From: Moorella glycerini
GTDB lineage: Bacteria; Bacillota; DSM-521; Neomoorellales; Neomoorellaceae
Assembly (NCBI RefSeq): GCF_009735625.1
Contig: NZ_CP046244.1
Span: forward strand, 248,001-312,000
Length of the DNA stretch: 64,000 nt
Direction of reading: 5' to 3'
Positions 1 through 7,912 of this stretch are shown one piece after another (position 1 is the stretch's first letter; the number at the start of each line of letters is the position of its first letter). Under the pieces are notes generated by a model. That model saw only the letters and a program-made list of their open reading frames with translations, was not told the origin of the DNA and searched no databases. The position numbers were made by a program, and so were the translations under genes.

Positions 1-1046
1 ATTTTCGTTTTCACCCGGTCGATGGTCTGCGGCGCCAGGCGGATAAGGATTACTCCTGCCTTGTGTTTGTACATGCTGAACCCCAGAAATTTCAGCTTCC
101 ACGGCCGGTCTACCGCGCTCTTCTGCTCGTTGATCTTGAGCTTCAACCGCTCCTGCAGGAAGTTGCGGATACTGGCCATGACCCTTTCTCCTGCCCGTTT
201 GCTTTTGACGTAGATGTTGCAGTCATCGGCGTAACGGACGAACTTGTGGCCCCTCTTTTCCAGTTCTTTGTCCAGGTCGTCCAGGAGTATGTTGGCCAAT
301 AACGGGCTTAAGGGTCCGCCCTGGGGCGTTCCTTCTGCCGTCTCCATGACCACTCCGTTTACCATGACGCCTGCCTGGAGATAGCGGCGGATAAGGGTAA
401 GTACCCTCTTATCTGCCACTTTCCGGGCCACCCGGGCCATGAGGATGTCGTGGTTTACCCGGTCGAAGTATTTCTCGATGTCCAGGTCCACGGCCCATTC
501 GTATCCTTCTTCTACGTATTGCCGCGCCTTCTTTACCGCATCATGGGCTTTCCTTCCGGGACGGAACCCGTAGCTGGCCTCTGAGAACTGCGGTTCGAAG
601 ATGGGCGTCAATACTTGCAGGAGGGCCTGCTGGATTAGGCGGTCCATTACGGTGGGTATCCCTAACATCCGTTTGCCTCCCCCGGGTTTCGGGATTTCGA
701 CCCGGCGCACGGGCTTCGGTCTGTAGGTTCCCGCGAGCAGTTCTTCCCGGATGCGCGGCCACTCGGCGCGTATTTGGTCCCGCAACCGTTCGGTCGGGAT
801 GCCGTCCACACCGGGCGCGCCTCCGTTCCGCTCTACCCGTTTCAGCGCGGCCAGCATGTTCTCCCTGGCCACCACCTGCTCCATCAGGCCGCTACCTTGG
901 CCTCCGCGAGGTGACGTCCCGCTTTGTGCCGGAGAAGAACTCGGCCCTCCCGCGCTCCCCCGTGGCTTCACCACTTCTTCCCGCGGGCAGGCCCCTTGCG
1001 GGGTTTTCTGCTGTCTCTGTCCTTCTCGCGAACGCACCGGTTTCAC
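1..1046 (-). CDS. ltrA: Group II intron reverse transcriptase/maturase (partial, C-terminus cut off)
   Basis: Intron-encoded protein that reverse-transcribes and helps splice the intron. Visible RT blocks in order: the N-terminal NGGAPGVDGIPTERL (RT0/1), PVRRVEIPKPGGGKR, LGIPTVMDRLIQQALLQ, EASYGFRPGRKAHDAV, DLDIEKYFDRVNHD (first catalytic Asp region), GTPQGGPLSPLLANI and the catalytic YADD in KFVRYADDCNIYV. The frame opens after a TGA near 1083; the first usable starts are GTG at 1046 and ATG at 884. The stretch between them is low-complexity (Ser/Gly/Pro/Gln), so ATG 884, just before MEQVVARENMLAALK, may be the true start. The thumb/X domain and any further C-terminal domain lie outside the window. 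No frameshift is seen in the visible part. Confidence 0.9.
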   Translation of the reverse strand, partial: MKPVRSREGQRQQKTPQGACPREEVVKPRGSAGGPSSSPAQSGTSPRGGQGSGLMEQVVARENMLAALKRVERNGGAPGVDGIPTERLRDQIRAEWPRIREELLAGTYRPKPVRRVEIPKPGGGKRMLGIPTVMDRLIQQALLQVLTPIFEPQFSEASYGFRPGRKAHDAVKKARQYVEEGYEWAVDLDIEKYFDRVNHDILMARVARKVADKRVLTLIRRYLQAGVMVNGVVMETAEGTPQGGPLSPLLANILLDDLDKELEKRGHKFVRYADDCNIYVKSKRAGERVMASIRNFLQERLKLKINEQKSAVDRPWKLKFLGFSMYKHKAGVILIRLAPQTIDRVKTK

Positions 1047-1444
1047 CTCTGACTTGATGTTCGGGCCTTCCCCTGGAGTTCATGACCCCCAGGGTACTAT
1101 GCCCTCTGCTGACTCCTGCCGGTTCAGCCGTACCTTCCGATACGGTTTACCAGCTCTCCCTGGCTTATCCGGCAGGCCTCCCCGGGTAAGAGCGTTAACC
1201 TTCGCCCCGTGCCCGCCCCATATACTCTACCGTCCCTTGGCAGCCTGGGATTTCGCTGTGTTCCGCCAGCTTATCCGAACGGTCTAGCCTCGTATGGGGT
1301 TCTTGTTCATCGGGCCGTGGCTTTGCCTCCGGCTTCCTTCGGATCCCACCTCGCGATGGACACCCTTGCCTTTGGCTAGCAGACTGGTGCTGCCTCGCCT
1401 GCAGTGGACTTTCACCACTAAGTTAACGCCCATGCCGGGCGCAC
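1..1444 (-). mobile_element. Group II intron, class C-like (5' part; 3' end outside window)
   Basis: Read on the minus strand, the element starts with GTGCGCCCGGCATGGGCG, a 5' end of the GUGCG type used by group II introns, then about 400 bases of structured non-coding RNA (domains I-III), then the reverse transcriptase reading frame in domain IV. The 5' boundary lies three bases (CCC) after a perfect 12-bp terminator stem. Insertion just behind intrinsic terminators is the known habit of class C introns, and the encoded protein is of the matching bacterial type. Domains V and VI and the 3' splice site lie beyond the left window edge, so intactness cannot be judged. Confidence 0.85.
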
Positions 1445-1447
1445 GGG

Positions 1448-1480
1448 AAACAGCCCCATAATAAAAATGGGGCTGTTTTT
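1448..1480 (-). terminator. Intrinsic terminator of the ccdA-resA operon, intron target site
   Basis: AAACAGCCCCAT and ATGGGGCTGTTT form a perfect 12-bp stem with a 7-base loop about 75 bases downstream of the resA stop. On the minus strand the 3' arm ends in TTT and then CCC, after which the group II intron begins. The U-tract one would expect has probably been interrupted by the intron. On the plus strand the same stem is followed by five Ts, so it could also act on rightward transcripts. Confidence 0.75.
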
Positions 1481-1553
1481 CTTAGTTTCTACTCATGATG
1501 AAAACTAAGCCACTGCTGCCCATTTTGTTTCGATATTCCAGGTAACAGGCAGG

Positions 1554-2060
1554 TCAAAGAAGATCCTTGACAAGATTATCCAGTTCTCCTGGCCCCAGGG
1601 GCCCCTGTTTGACCCGGCGGATCAGGCCCTGGCGGTCGATGATAAAGGTAGTGGGGATGCCGCCGACTCCGTAGCTCCGCGCTACCCGGCTGTCGTGGTC
1701 CAGGAGTACAAGGTAATTATGCTCCTTATTTCCCAGGAAGGCCCGGATGCCGGCCTCTGTCTCCCGCTGCATGATATTGATGGCCAGGACCTTTACCCCC
1801 CGGTCTGCCAGTCTCCCCGCCGCCGCGTCCAGTTCCTCCATTTCGGCGACACAGTAGGGGCACCAGGTGGCCCAGAAGTTCAATACTACCACCTGGCCCT
1901 TAAGGCTTGCTAGACTGACCTGGCCGCCATCCAGGACTGGCAGGGCAAAGGAGGGGGCCTGGACCTTGTTGCCCTGGCGTCCCGGCAGGATGAAGGAAGC
2001 GGCCAGGACAGCAAACATAATGACAATGATTATGAGGGGCACCTTCCAGTTTTTCGGCAT
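1554..2060 (-). CDS. resA: TlpA/ResA-like thioredoxin-fold protein, membrane anchored
   Basis: Thiol-disulfide oxidoreductase of 168 residues acting outside the membrane, probably on cytochrome c or other secreted thiol proteins. The N-terminus is an uncleaved anchor (residues about 6-27, VPLIIIVIMFAVLAASFIL). The thioredoxin domain follows with the redox motif WATWCPYC at about residue 69-76, the cis-Pro loop GGIPTTFIID, and the AhpC/TSA-type start APSFALPVLDGGQVSL. Start ATG has AGGAGGA 7 bases upstream. It lies 11 bases after ccdA on the same strand, the classic CcdA-ResA pairing in which CcdA passes electrons to ResA. Family assignment is firm; the exact client is inferred. Confidence 0.9.
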   Translation of the reverse strand: MPKNWKVPLIIIVIMFAVLAASFILPGRQGNKVQAPSFALPVLDGGQVSLASLKGQVVVLNFWATWCPYCVAEMEELDAAAGRLADRGVKVLAINIMQRETEAGIRAFLGNKEHNYLVLLDHDSRVARSYGVGGIPTTFIIDRQGLIRRVKQGPLGPGELDNLVKDLL

Positions 2061-2071
2061 GGAAACTCCTC

Positions 2072-2761
2072 CTAGATAAAAGTATTTAGCCGCCCGAAAA
2101 AGACCAGCAACCCCATAATAATAAGTATAATCCCGCTTACCAGGGATATAATGGGTAAATAACGGGAAAACTGGCGTAAAAGGCGTAAAACCGGTCCCAG
2201 GGCCAGGGCGCTGACGATAAAGGGCACTGCCAGTCCCAGGGAGTAAAAGGTGAGGAGCAGCATACCCTTAAAAAGGGTGGCCTGGCTGCCGGCATAAATC
2301 AAAATAGAAGCCAGGACCGGACCGATGCAGGGCGTCCAGCCGGCGGCAAAGGCCATCCCCAGCAGAAAGGAAGGGGCGGTACCGGGAGCCCGGGGCTGCA
2401 GGTGCCACTTTTTTTCTTGACTTAAAAAGGGCAGGCGGACAATTCCGGCCACCTGCAAACCGAAGAATATAATCAGGATTCCCCCGGCACGGTTTAAAAA
2501 AGGACAGTACAGCTGGAGCAGGGAGCCCAGGCCGCCGGCCGAGGCCCCCAGGAGGATAAAGATCAGGGAAAAACCGGCGGTAAAGAGGGCCGCCCGGCCG
2601 GCTAAAAAAGAGCGGTCCAGGTCCTCTGCCTTACCGCTAGCTACAGCCGAACCGCCCAGGTAAGTAAAATAGGCCGGCAATAAAGGTAGAATACAGGGAG
2701 AAAAAAAAGATAGCATCCCGGCGGCGAAGGCCATGGCTATAGACCCGTTTCCCAAGATCAT
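2072..2761 (-). CDS. ccdA: CcdA-type thiol-disulfide transporter (DsbD transmembrane family)
   Basis: Polytopic membrane protein of about 229 residues that carries reducing equivalents from cytoplasmic thioredoxin across the membrane. It shows the family signatures: SFFSPCILPLLPAYFTYLGG in the first helix and AAGWTPCIGPVLASIL in the fourth, each containing one redox Cys next to Pro. Hydrophobic segments fit six helices. A strong promoter (-35 TTGACG, 17 bp, -10 TATAAT) ends only about 14 bases before this ATG, leaving a leader of some 7 bases with AGAGGTGA at its very start. Either the mRNA is nearly leaderless or translation begins at the internal ATG 2734 (MAFAAGML), which also matches the family N-terminus. 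Confidence 0.9.
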   Translation of the reverse strand: MILGNGSIAMAFAAGMLSFFSPCILPLLPAYFTYLGGSAVASGKAEDLDRSFLAGRAALFTAGFSLIFILLGASAGGLGSLLQLYCPFLNRAGGILIIFFGLQVAGIVRLPFLSQEKKWHLQPRAPGTAPSFLLGMAFAAGWTPCIGPVLASILIYAGSQATLFKGMLLLTFYSLGLAVPFIVSALALGPVLRLLRQFSRYLPIISLVSGIILIIMGLLVFFGRLNTFI

Positions 2762-2774
2762 TCACCTCTTTTTG

Positions 2775-2803
2775 ATTATATTATTTTTGCATTACGCCGT
2801 CAA
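2775..2803 (-). promoter_or_regulatory. SigA-type promoter for ccdA-resA
   Basis: TTGACG at 2803-2798, a 17-bp spacer and TATAAT at 2780-2775. The -10 box is unusually close to the ccdA start. Confidence 0.75.
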
Positions 2804-2924
2804 TATAATACTGCCAGGGAAAGGGATGAAGTCGTACGCAAAGCAAATGAGACAAAAATCCTGACAAATGACCCCTTTACTATCTGGAGAATGTCTTTTG
2901 CCTTTGTACCGTCATTAAAACCAA

Positions 2925-2953
2925 TTGGTGGCAATGGCTTCTAATGCTATAAT
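2925..2953 (+). promoter_or_regulatory. SigA-type promoter for the glycosyltransferase
   Basis: TTGGTG at 2925-2930, exactly 17 bp, then TATAAT at 2948-2953. It sits 38 bases before the ATG of the downstream gene, leaving a normal leader with its own GGGGGAG ribosome site. Confidence 0.7.
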
Positions 2954-2991
2954 AGTTGGCGGTGCAATTACCCTGATTGGGGGAGATAAGG

Positions 2992-4413
2992 ATGGATTGG
3001 GAAATAATAAGCCCTGCCCAGGTTTTATATCTAATTGCAGTTGGCTTTTACCTGCTTTTTTTCGCCCTCTTCCTGAGGTACTTCTTCTGGAAGTGGTATT
3101 CCTACCGTAATTACTGGAGCAAGCGGTTAGCCCTCGATAGGGAAAAAGTGGCGGCCCTGGCAGCTAGCAAAAACCTGGAGCTACCTTTTTTTACGATTCT
3201 GGTCCCGGCCCGCAACGAGGCCGACGTTATCGCCAATACCATTGAACACCTGGCCTCTTTAAATTATCCCAATGAGCGTTACGAGATCCTGGTAATTACC
3301 GACGAAAAAGAAGCCCTGGCCAAAGCTTCCGGTGAACACACCGGTCCCACGACCATGGAAGTAGTGGAGGCCAAGATCCGGGAATTTGCCAGTCGCCGGG
3401 ATGTACCGCAGCTGAAACACTGTAGCGTTCCCTATGATTTTGACGGGCGCTTCCGGGGTTCGCGCCGGGGCTACAGTATTCCATCAACTAAAGGCCGGGC
3501 CCTGAACTACGGCCTGGAGTTTGTCGATCCCAGGACCACCATCTGTGGCTTTTACGACGCTGAAAGCCATCCCGAAGCCGATGTCCTGCTCTACATAGCC
3601 TGGTCATGGCTGAACGACCCCCGGGAGCGTATCTGGCAGGGGCCGGTTTTCCAGGTTCGTAATTTCTACCAGCTCGGCGTCATCACTAAAATAGCGGCCA
3701 TTTACCAGGCCATTTCCCATGAGATCTACCTGCCGGTATTGATGAGAAAGTTGCCCTTCGTAGGGGGTACCAACCTTTTCGTAGGGCGGCGCCTGCTGGA
3801 GCGCATTGGCGGTTATGACCACCGCGCCCTGACAGAGGACCTGGAACTGGGGGTAAGGGCCTACCTGGAAACAGGCGTCTGGGCTGAGTATTTCCCCTAT
3901 TTCAGCACCGAACAAACCCCGGCCACCCTGTATGCCTTTTTCCGGCAGAGGCTGCGCTGGGGTAGCGGTCACCTCCAGGTGTGCGATAAATTCCGCTATG
4001 CCTACCAGTATTCCTGGGATAAACGGGGGCCCCTCCTGCACAATCTTTTCTGGAAGGGCCAGGGAGAGTGGCTCCTGTACCAGGGAGCCGTCCTGGTACC
4101 CCTGTCCATCCTTTTCCTGGGACTGAACGGCGGGCTGGATCCCTCCATCCTGCCCCTGGGTTTTCGGACAGTGCTCCATTACCTGGTATTTATTTACTTT
4201 GCCTTTACTTTTTATGCCTATGGCCACTTCAGCCGCCATATGGCGCCGGTTACCTGGTGGCAGCAGTTAGGTGGGGGGCTGCAGCTCCTGGCCCTGCCCT
4301 TCGCCAGTTTCTTCCTGCCGCTACCCTACACAACGGCTTCTATCATGAAGGCTTTGAACCGCCAGCCCCAGACCTGGGTGAAAACACCGCGTACTAAAGA
4401 GGCAACTCGCTAG
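2992..4413 (+). CDS. Membrane-bound family 2 glycosyltransferase
   Basis: About 473 residues. One N-terminal helix (VLYLIAVGFYLLFFALFLRYFF) is followed by a GT-A catalytic domain: PFFTILVPARNEADVIANTI (nucleotide-sugar start), FYDAESHPEADVLL (DXD-like metal site), GGTNLFVGRRLLERIGGYD, TEDLELGVRAY (TED acceptor motif) and RQRLRWGSGHLQ (a QXXRW-like motif, here RQRLRW). Three or four C-terminal helices follow. This is the layout of processive cellulose/hyaluronan-synthase-like enzymes, so it probably makes or modifies a cell-surface polysaccharide or glycolipid. ATG 2992 is preferred over an upstream TTG at 2977 because GGGGGAG ends 7 bases before it. It is monocistronic in appearance; product unknown. 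Confidence 0.85.
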   Translation: MDWEIISPAQVLYLIAVGFYLLFFALFLRYFFWKWYSYRNYWSKRLALDREKVAALAASKNLELPFFTILVPARNEADVIANTIEHLASLNYPNERYEILVITDEKEALAKASGEHTGPTTMEVVEAKIREFASRRDVPQLKHCSVPYDFDGRFRGSRRGYSIPSTKGRALNYGLEFVDPRTTICGFYDAESHPEADVLLYIAWSWLNDPRERIWQGPVFQVRNFYQLGVITKIAAIYQAISHEIYLPVLMRKLPFVGGTNLFVGRRLLERIGGYDHRALTEDLELGVRAYLETGVWAEYFPYFSTEQTPATLYAFFRQRLRWGSGHLQVCDKFRYAYQYSWDKRGPLLHNLFWKGQGEWLLYQGAVLVPLSILFLGLNGGLDPSILPLGFRTVLHYLVFIYFAFTFYAYGHFSRHMAPVTWWQQLGGGLQLLALPFASFFLPLPYTTASIMKALNRQPQTWVKTPRTKEATR

Positions 4414-4476
4414 TATGAAATGGCGGGCGGCGGTGCACAATAGCAATACTTTGGGAATAGACTTGGGGGGATGACT

Positions 4477-4665
4477 TTGAAGGTTAGCGTTGATCAGGAT
4501 CTCTGCATTGCCTGTGGCACCTGCATCGACCTGTGCCCCGGTGTTTTTGACTGGGACGATGAAGGGCTTTCTCACGTTATCGTGGAGGAAGTACCGGAAG
4601 ACGCCGAGGATTGTACCAGAGAATCCATTGAGTCCTGTCCGACCGATGCTATCAAAGAAATTTAA
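4477..4665 (+). CDS. fdx: Ferredoxin with one [4Fe-4S] cluster (Moorella ferredoxin I type)
   Basis: Small cytoplasmic electron carrier, 62 residues. CIACGTC (CxxCxxC) plus the distant CP in ESCPTDAI give the four cluster ligands; two further Cys (CIDLCP and EDC) remain where a second cluster or a disulfide sits in related proteins. The sequence is almost that of the M. thermoacetica ferredoxin I that serves pyruvate:ferredoxin oxidoreductase and acetogenic redox enzymes. TTG 4477 is preferred as start: GGGGGG ends 6 bases before it, and it gives an N-terminus matching the known MKVTVDQD; the in-frame ATG 4471 abuts the GGGGGG directly. Confidence 0.93.
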   Translation: MKVSVDQDLCIACGTCIDLCPGVFDWDDEGLSHVIVEEVPEDAEDCTRESIESCPTDAIKEI

Positions 4666-4723
4666 TCATGACCGGGGATGTACCCAGGCCCGGTTCCCGT
4701 ACTATAGGAAAGTAAAGTATTTA

Positions 4724-4752
4724 AGGGGAGCTATGTTTCAGCTCCCCTCCTT
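4724..4752 (+). terminator. Intrinsic terminator after ferredoxin
   Basis: AGGGGAGCT at 4724-4732 pairs with AGCTCCCCT at 4740-4748 across a 7-base loop, then CCTTTATT. It lies between two converging genes and could serve both. Confidence 0.75.
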
Positions 4753-4754
4753 TA

Positions 4755-5030
4755 TTAATGGACCATATCCTCCTGGCGGCGTCCATCACTCACCATCCTG
4801 GTAATCAGGGCTGCCAGGACCCGCCTTTCATCTTCGCCGGCAACGTCCCATAGCTCTTTAATGACCCGTTGCTCCCGGTTCATAGGGTCAACGTGTGCCG
4901 CCAGCCAGTTGCCCAGGCGAAAAGCTATATTGTTCATGGTTTTTTCCTCAAAACCCAGTTTTCCGCCCAGACTAACCACCATAGAAAGGGAATCCTTCCA
5001 CTGTTCCCATTCTTTTTCCTGATCAGGCAT
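4755..5030 (-). CDS. DUF3243 family protein
   Basis: 91 residues, charged and helical, no membrane segment. The pattern of acidic N-terminus with WEQWKDSL, then NNIAFRLGNWLAAHVDP, REQRVIKELWDVAGEDERR and a closing LAALITRMVSDG matches the small Firmicute DUF3243 family (B. subtilis YmfJ type). Function is unknown in the family. Start ATG is supported by GGAGGTGA 4-5 bases upstream. It stands alone between a terminator and the amidase gene. Confidence 0.75.
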   Translation of the reverse strand: MPDQEKEWEQWKDSLSMVVSLGGKLGFEEKTMNNIAFRLGNWLAAHVDPMNREQRVIKELWDVAGEDERRVLAALITRMVSDGRRQEDMVH

Positions 5031-5143
5031 GCCGTCACCTCCAGGTAAAAATAATTGTTTGCGCTAGTTTATCCCCTTTAAGTCCTGGTTTATGCGGGTA
5101 GCTGGACTTTCCTTATTCTTGACACGGGCTGGTAAAACGAGGG

Positions 5144-6283
5144 TCAATAGACTACCTGGAGGAGCCAGTAGATGGTCCGGTCCTTCCAGCCCATGTCCCA
5201 GGGGACATGGTAACGGTCGGCCGTATGGCTGTCGACCAGGACATAGCCGGCCGAATCCCGGCCTACAACCACCGAGACATGGCTTAAATCGCCCCCTTCT
5301 TCATAACCGATGATGTCACCCGGTTGCAGGGCGTTGACCGCCCCGCAGGGGTAATTAGAAGTGGACCGGGTTACTTCCTGGAAATCACCCCGGGCCAGGC
5401 GTACCGCCAGGCCGCTGTCCAGGAGGTAATAGACCAGGGCGGCTGCCTGGGCCCAGGCCTGGCTGCCCTCGCCGTTATGGTAATTCCACACCCAGTCCCG
5501 GGGTAAAGCGCCGGCGTTTTTGTCGCTTAACACCTGGGAAACAAAATTGGCACAATCGCCGCCCAGGCCGGTGAAGTCCCGGTAAGCCTGGTTATAGCGG
5601 CCGTCCCCGGGACCCAGGCGCACGCCGCTGTAGCGGTCGGCATAGGCCACCGCCGCCTCACGGCGGTATTTACCCTTTACCGGCGGCGGTAGCGCCTTGC
5701 ATACAGCCGTGCCGGGGGCGATTTCTGGTTTCAGGTCGTCGGTTTCAAAGGGGTCCCAGTACCAGTCGCGGTTAATCAGCCAGCGACCGTCCCGCTTGAC
5801 CAGTTCCACCCAGTGGAGGGTACGGAACCCCATCTGGTTAACTGTTTTTTGCGACTCCCCCTGGTGCCGGTAACTGAGGATTAGATGCTGGGATACTGAG
5901 GCCCAGCCCTTTTCCCCTTCGCTACCGCTATCGACAACGGCCAGGTCCAGGTGACTGCCGCTCAGGGTTACCTGGCGTTTTTGCAGCCATTCGCGGACGT
6001 ATTTGATGCGGCCGATCTCATGGTTAAGGGCAAACCGGCCGCTGGTCGTCGTGGCGTCATAAAAAGCCTCCAGCCCATCATAATTACCGTTGACCAGGGC
6101 CCTGGCCCGGGCCGTGAAGATGGTTGTCAGGTGCTCCGTCAACTCCCCGGGGGCGGAGGGCGCCATTACCGGCAAGTCTTGCTGATAAAACAGGAAAAAG
6201 GCCATGCCGGCCAAGAGGATGGCGCCTGGAACTGCCAGCTTCATCCACCGCCGGCGCAAGAATAAAAGCCGGCCCACCTTCAT
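5144..6283 (-). CDS. Secreted amidase-domain protein (Amidase_6 type)
   Basis: About 379 residues. An N-terminal anchor (LAVPGAILLAGMAFFLFY) precedes a roughly 170-residue region of unknown type, then a C-terminal cysteine-amidase-like domain. That domain opens with YRREAAVAYADRYSG, carries the probable nucleophile in GGDCANFVSQVL, and ends with QPGDIIGYEEGGDLSHVSVV, holding the candidate catalytic His. The layout resembles Firmicute Amidase_6 (NlpC/P60-like) proteins thought to act on peptidoglycan. The start is uncertain: TTG 6298, ATG 6283 and GTG 6277 are in frame, and GAGGGGG is best spaced for GTG 6277. The peptide substrate is not known. Confidence 0.8.
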   Translation of the reverse strand: MKVGRLLFLRRRWMKLAVPGAILLAGMAFFLFYQQDLPVMAPSAPGELTEHLTTIFTARARALVNGNYDGLEAFYDATTTSGRFALNHEIGRIKYVREWLQKRQVTLSGSHLDLAVVDSGSEGEKGWASVSQHLILSYRHQGESQKTVNQMGFRTLHWVELVKRDGRWLINRDWYWDPFETDDLKPEIAPGTAVCKALPPPVKGKYRREAAVAYADRYSGVRLGPGDGRYNQAYRDFTGLGGDCANFVSQVLSDKNAGALPRDWVWNYHNGEGSQAWAQAAALVYYLLDSGLAVRLARGDFQEVTRSTSNYPCGAVNALQPGDIIGYEEGGDLSHVSVVVGRDSAGYVLVDSHTADRYHVPWDMGWKDRTIYWLLQVVY

Positions 6284-6336
6284 CCCCCTCGCTATCAACC
6301 TCGTTAATGTATATTCATTAAGGGAAAAAGATAAGA

Positions 6337-6385
6337 CCCCTGCGGGGTGATAGAAGTTTAAATTACACTAAACCTGCATCACCCC
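6337..6385. repeat. Nested inverted repeats upstream of the amidase gene
   Basis: CCCC-tgc-GGGG at 6337-6347 overlaps a longer pair, GGGGTGAT at 6344-6351 with ATCACCCC at 6378-6385. The two stems exclude each other. On the minus strand the short stem is followed by TCTTATCTTTTT, so it may end the tRNA-Leu transcript; otherwise it lies in the amidase leader. Confidence 0.4.
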
Positions 6386-6634
6386 CTACATCCTCCACAT
6401 CATCGCCGCTTTCTCTCCGCTTTTGTTCCTGTTTTCACAATTAAGCATGGCTTAATTATATGGTGGGATTGACTTTGCGTTGCCTTTTCGCCATAAAGTA
6501 ATAAACCTCCTCACTGCTAAAGTATTTTAGTAAGCAGGTTAAAGGAGGTTTACTACCCTTGGCCGTATGCGGTTCGTCAGCCGCGATACGTCCCATTTAA
6601 TTTTAAAGTTTTGGAGCCCTTTTAAATCAAGATT
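6386..6634. other. Non-coding stretch between amidase gene and tRNA-Leu
   Basis: Together with the inverted repeats before it, about 335 bases lie here without a gene. The only clear structure is the long hairpin at 6499-6556. No convincing promoter or open frame was seen. Confidence 0.4.
6499..6556. repeat. Long imperfect hairpin of about 58 bases
   Basis: GTAATAAACCTCC at the left pairs with GGAGGTTTACTAC at the right, and inside it CTGCTAAA pairs with TTTTAGTAAGCAG with small bulges. Nearly the whole segment can fold into one stem. It lies about 80 bases downstream of tRNA-Leu on the minus strand. It lacks a U-tract, so a plain terminator is unlikely; a MITE-like or REP-like element is possible. 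Confidence 0.5.
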
Positions 6635-6719
6635 TGGTGCGGCGAGCGGGAATTGAACCCGCACGGGTGTACCCATACGCCCCTCAAACGTACGCGTCTG
6701 CCAGTTCCGCCATCGCCGC
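6635..6719 (-). tRNA. tRNA-Leu (anticodon GAG)
   Basis: Acceptor GCGGCGA pairs with TCGCCGC, followed by discriminator A and an encoded CCA. The anticodon stem TACGT/GCGTA encloses TTGAGGG, giving GAG. A long variable arm, as in all Leu tRNAs, and a normal GTTCAATTC T-loop are present. Confidence 0.95.
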
Positions 6720-6735
6720 ACATCTGGCATGTTTA

Positions 6736-6765
6736 ATTATAAACCCTGGACGGTCTTCCTGTCAA
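6736..6765 (-). promoter_or_regulatory. SigA-type promoter for tRNA-Leu(GAG)
   Basis: TTGACA at 6765-6760, an 18-bp spacer and TATAAT at 6741-6736, 17 bases ahead of the mature tRNA end. Confidence 0.8.
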
Positions 6766-6792
6766 GGATAAGACCGGCTTGATCACCGTTCT

Positions 6793-7833
6793 CTACTTGA
6801 GTTTTTCCAGCCTGGGGTTGGGGATAATTCCGGGCAGGCGACCGCGCTTGGCCACCGGGCGGCCGTCGACCTCCTTTAAATCCATGGTCATATCAATGGG
6901 GGCCGCTCCGGAAATATAGCTACCCACACCAAAGGCATCGGCTCCGGCTTCAATGAGGGCGCGGATACGCTCCGGTGTCAGGCCGCCGGAGACAAAAATC
7001 CTCACATGGTTAAAGCCGGCGGTATCCAGGCGGTAGCGCACCTCCCGCACCAGCTCCGGGGTAACGCCGCCCCGCTCGCTGGGGGTATCCAGGCGTACCC
7101 CGGCCAGGGCTGGCCCCAGGGCTGCTGCTACCCGCAGGGCTTCTTCCGCTTCGTCCTTAAAGGTATCGACGAGAATGGTCCGCTTAGCATCAGGGGGCAT
7201 AAGGCGATCATAGGCCAGGGCTCCCTCGACGGTATCACCAATAATGAGGAAAATGGCATGGGGTACTGTCCCCTGGGGCTCCTGGCCAGCCAGTTTGGCC
7301 GCCAGGATGCAACTCGCCCCGTCGGCGCCGCCGACAATGGCCGCCCGCTCCATGACCGGTGCCACCGCCGGGTGAACGTGGCGCGCCCCGAAGCAGACAA
7401 AGGGATGTTCGCCGGCCGCTTCCCTGATTTCCCTGGCCGCCGTAGCCCAGCCACTGGAGCTGGCCAGCATCCCCAGGAGGGTAGTCTCAAAGAGGCCAAA
7501 CTCACTGTACGGCCCCTGGATCCGCATGACCACTTCCCTGGGTGAAAAGGCGCTCCCTTCCGGTAGCCCCCAGATGGTAACCTTTTTCTCCTGGAGCAAC
7601 TCCAGGACCTCATTGACGCCGCAGAGGATGCCGGCGCGGCGGGGAAAAATTTCCGCCGTCACAATGGTGTCAACCTTACCCAGTGCCTTGAGAATCTCAT
7701 AAGTACGGACAAAATATATGTCGGTAGTTACCCCGCCGGCTATCTCGTCATGCTGGGCGGAATAGAAGCGCCTGCCAGGTGCTATCTGGAACTGCCGTAC
7801 CTTGGCCAGGGAATCCATGACCTCCGTCGCCAT
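6793..7833 (-). CDS. pncB: Nicotinate phosphoribosyltransferase
   Basis: About 346 residues; converts nicotinate and PRPP to nicotinate mononucleotide in NAD salvage. The family is recognised from the early FQIAPGRRFYSAQHDEI, FPRRAGILCGV, the phosphoribosyl-binding LDTPSERGG and VFVSGGLTPERI-like barrel segments (here VRIFVSGGLTPE) and the closing DAFGVGSYISGA. It belongs to the shorter NAPRTase/QPRTase-like group also seen in archaea, in which nicotinate and quinolinate enzymes look alike. ATG 7833 is preferred over the more upstream start because TCGAGGAGTG lies 8 bases before it. Confidence 0.85.
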   Translation of the reverse strand: MATEVMDSLAKVRQFQIAPGRRFYSAQHDEIAGGVTTDIYFVRTYEILKALGKVDTIVTAEIFPRRAGILCGVNEVLELLQEKKVTIWGLPEGSAFSPREVVMRIQGPYSEFGLFETTLLGMLASSSGWATAAREIREAAGEHPFVCFGARHVHPAVAPVMERAAIVGGADGASCILAAKLAGQEPQGTVPHAIFLIIGDTVEGALAYDRLMPPDAKRTILVDTFKDEAEEALRVAAALGPALAGVRLDTPSERGGVTPELVREVRYRLDTAGFNHVRIFVSGGLTPERIRALIEAGADAFGVGSYISGAAPIDMTMDLKEVDGRPVAKRGRLPGIIPNPRLEKLK

Positions 7834-7912
7834 TAAAATCCACTCCTCGACCTGTAAGTTCATTTTGTCAAAGGTTTCCCTATATTATTCGGCTTCCACG
7901 GCCAAATACCTG

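Noticed and set aside
892-1083. Short minus-strand frame overlapping the intron ORF start
   Set aside because: Another frame of the intron; its sequence is low-complexity and unrelated to any domain.
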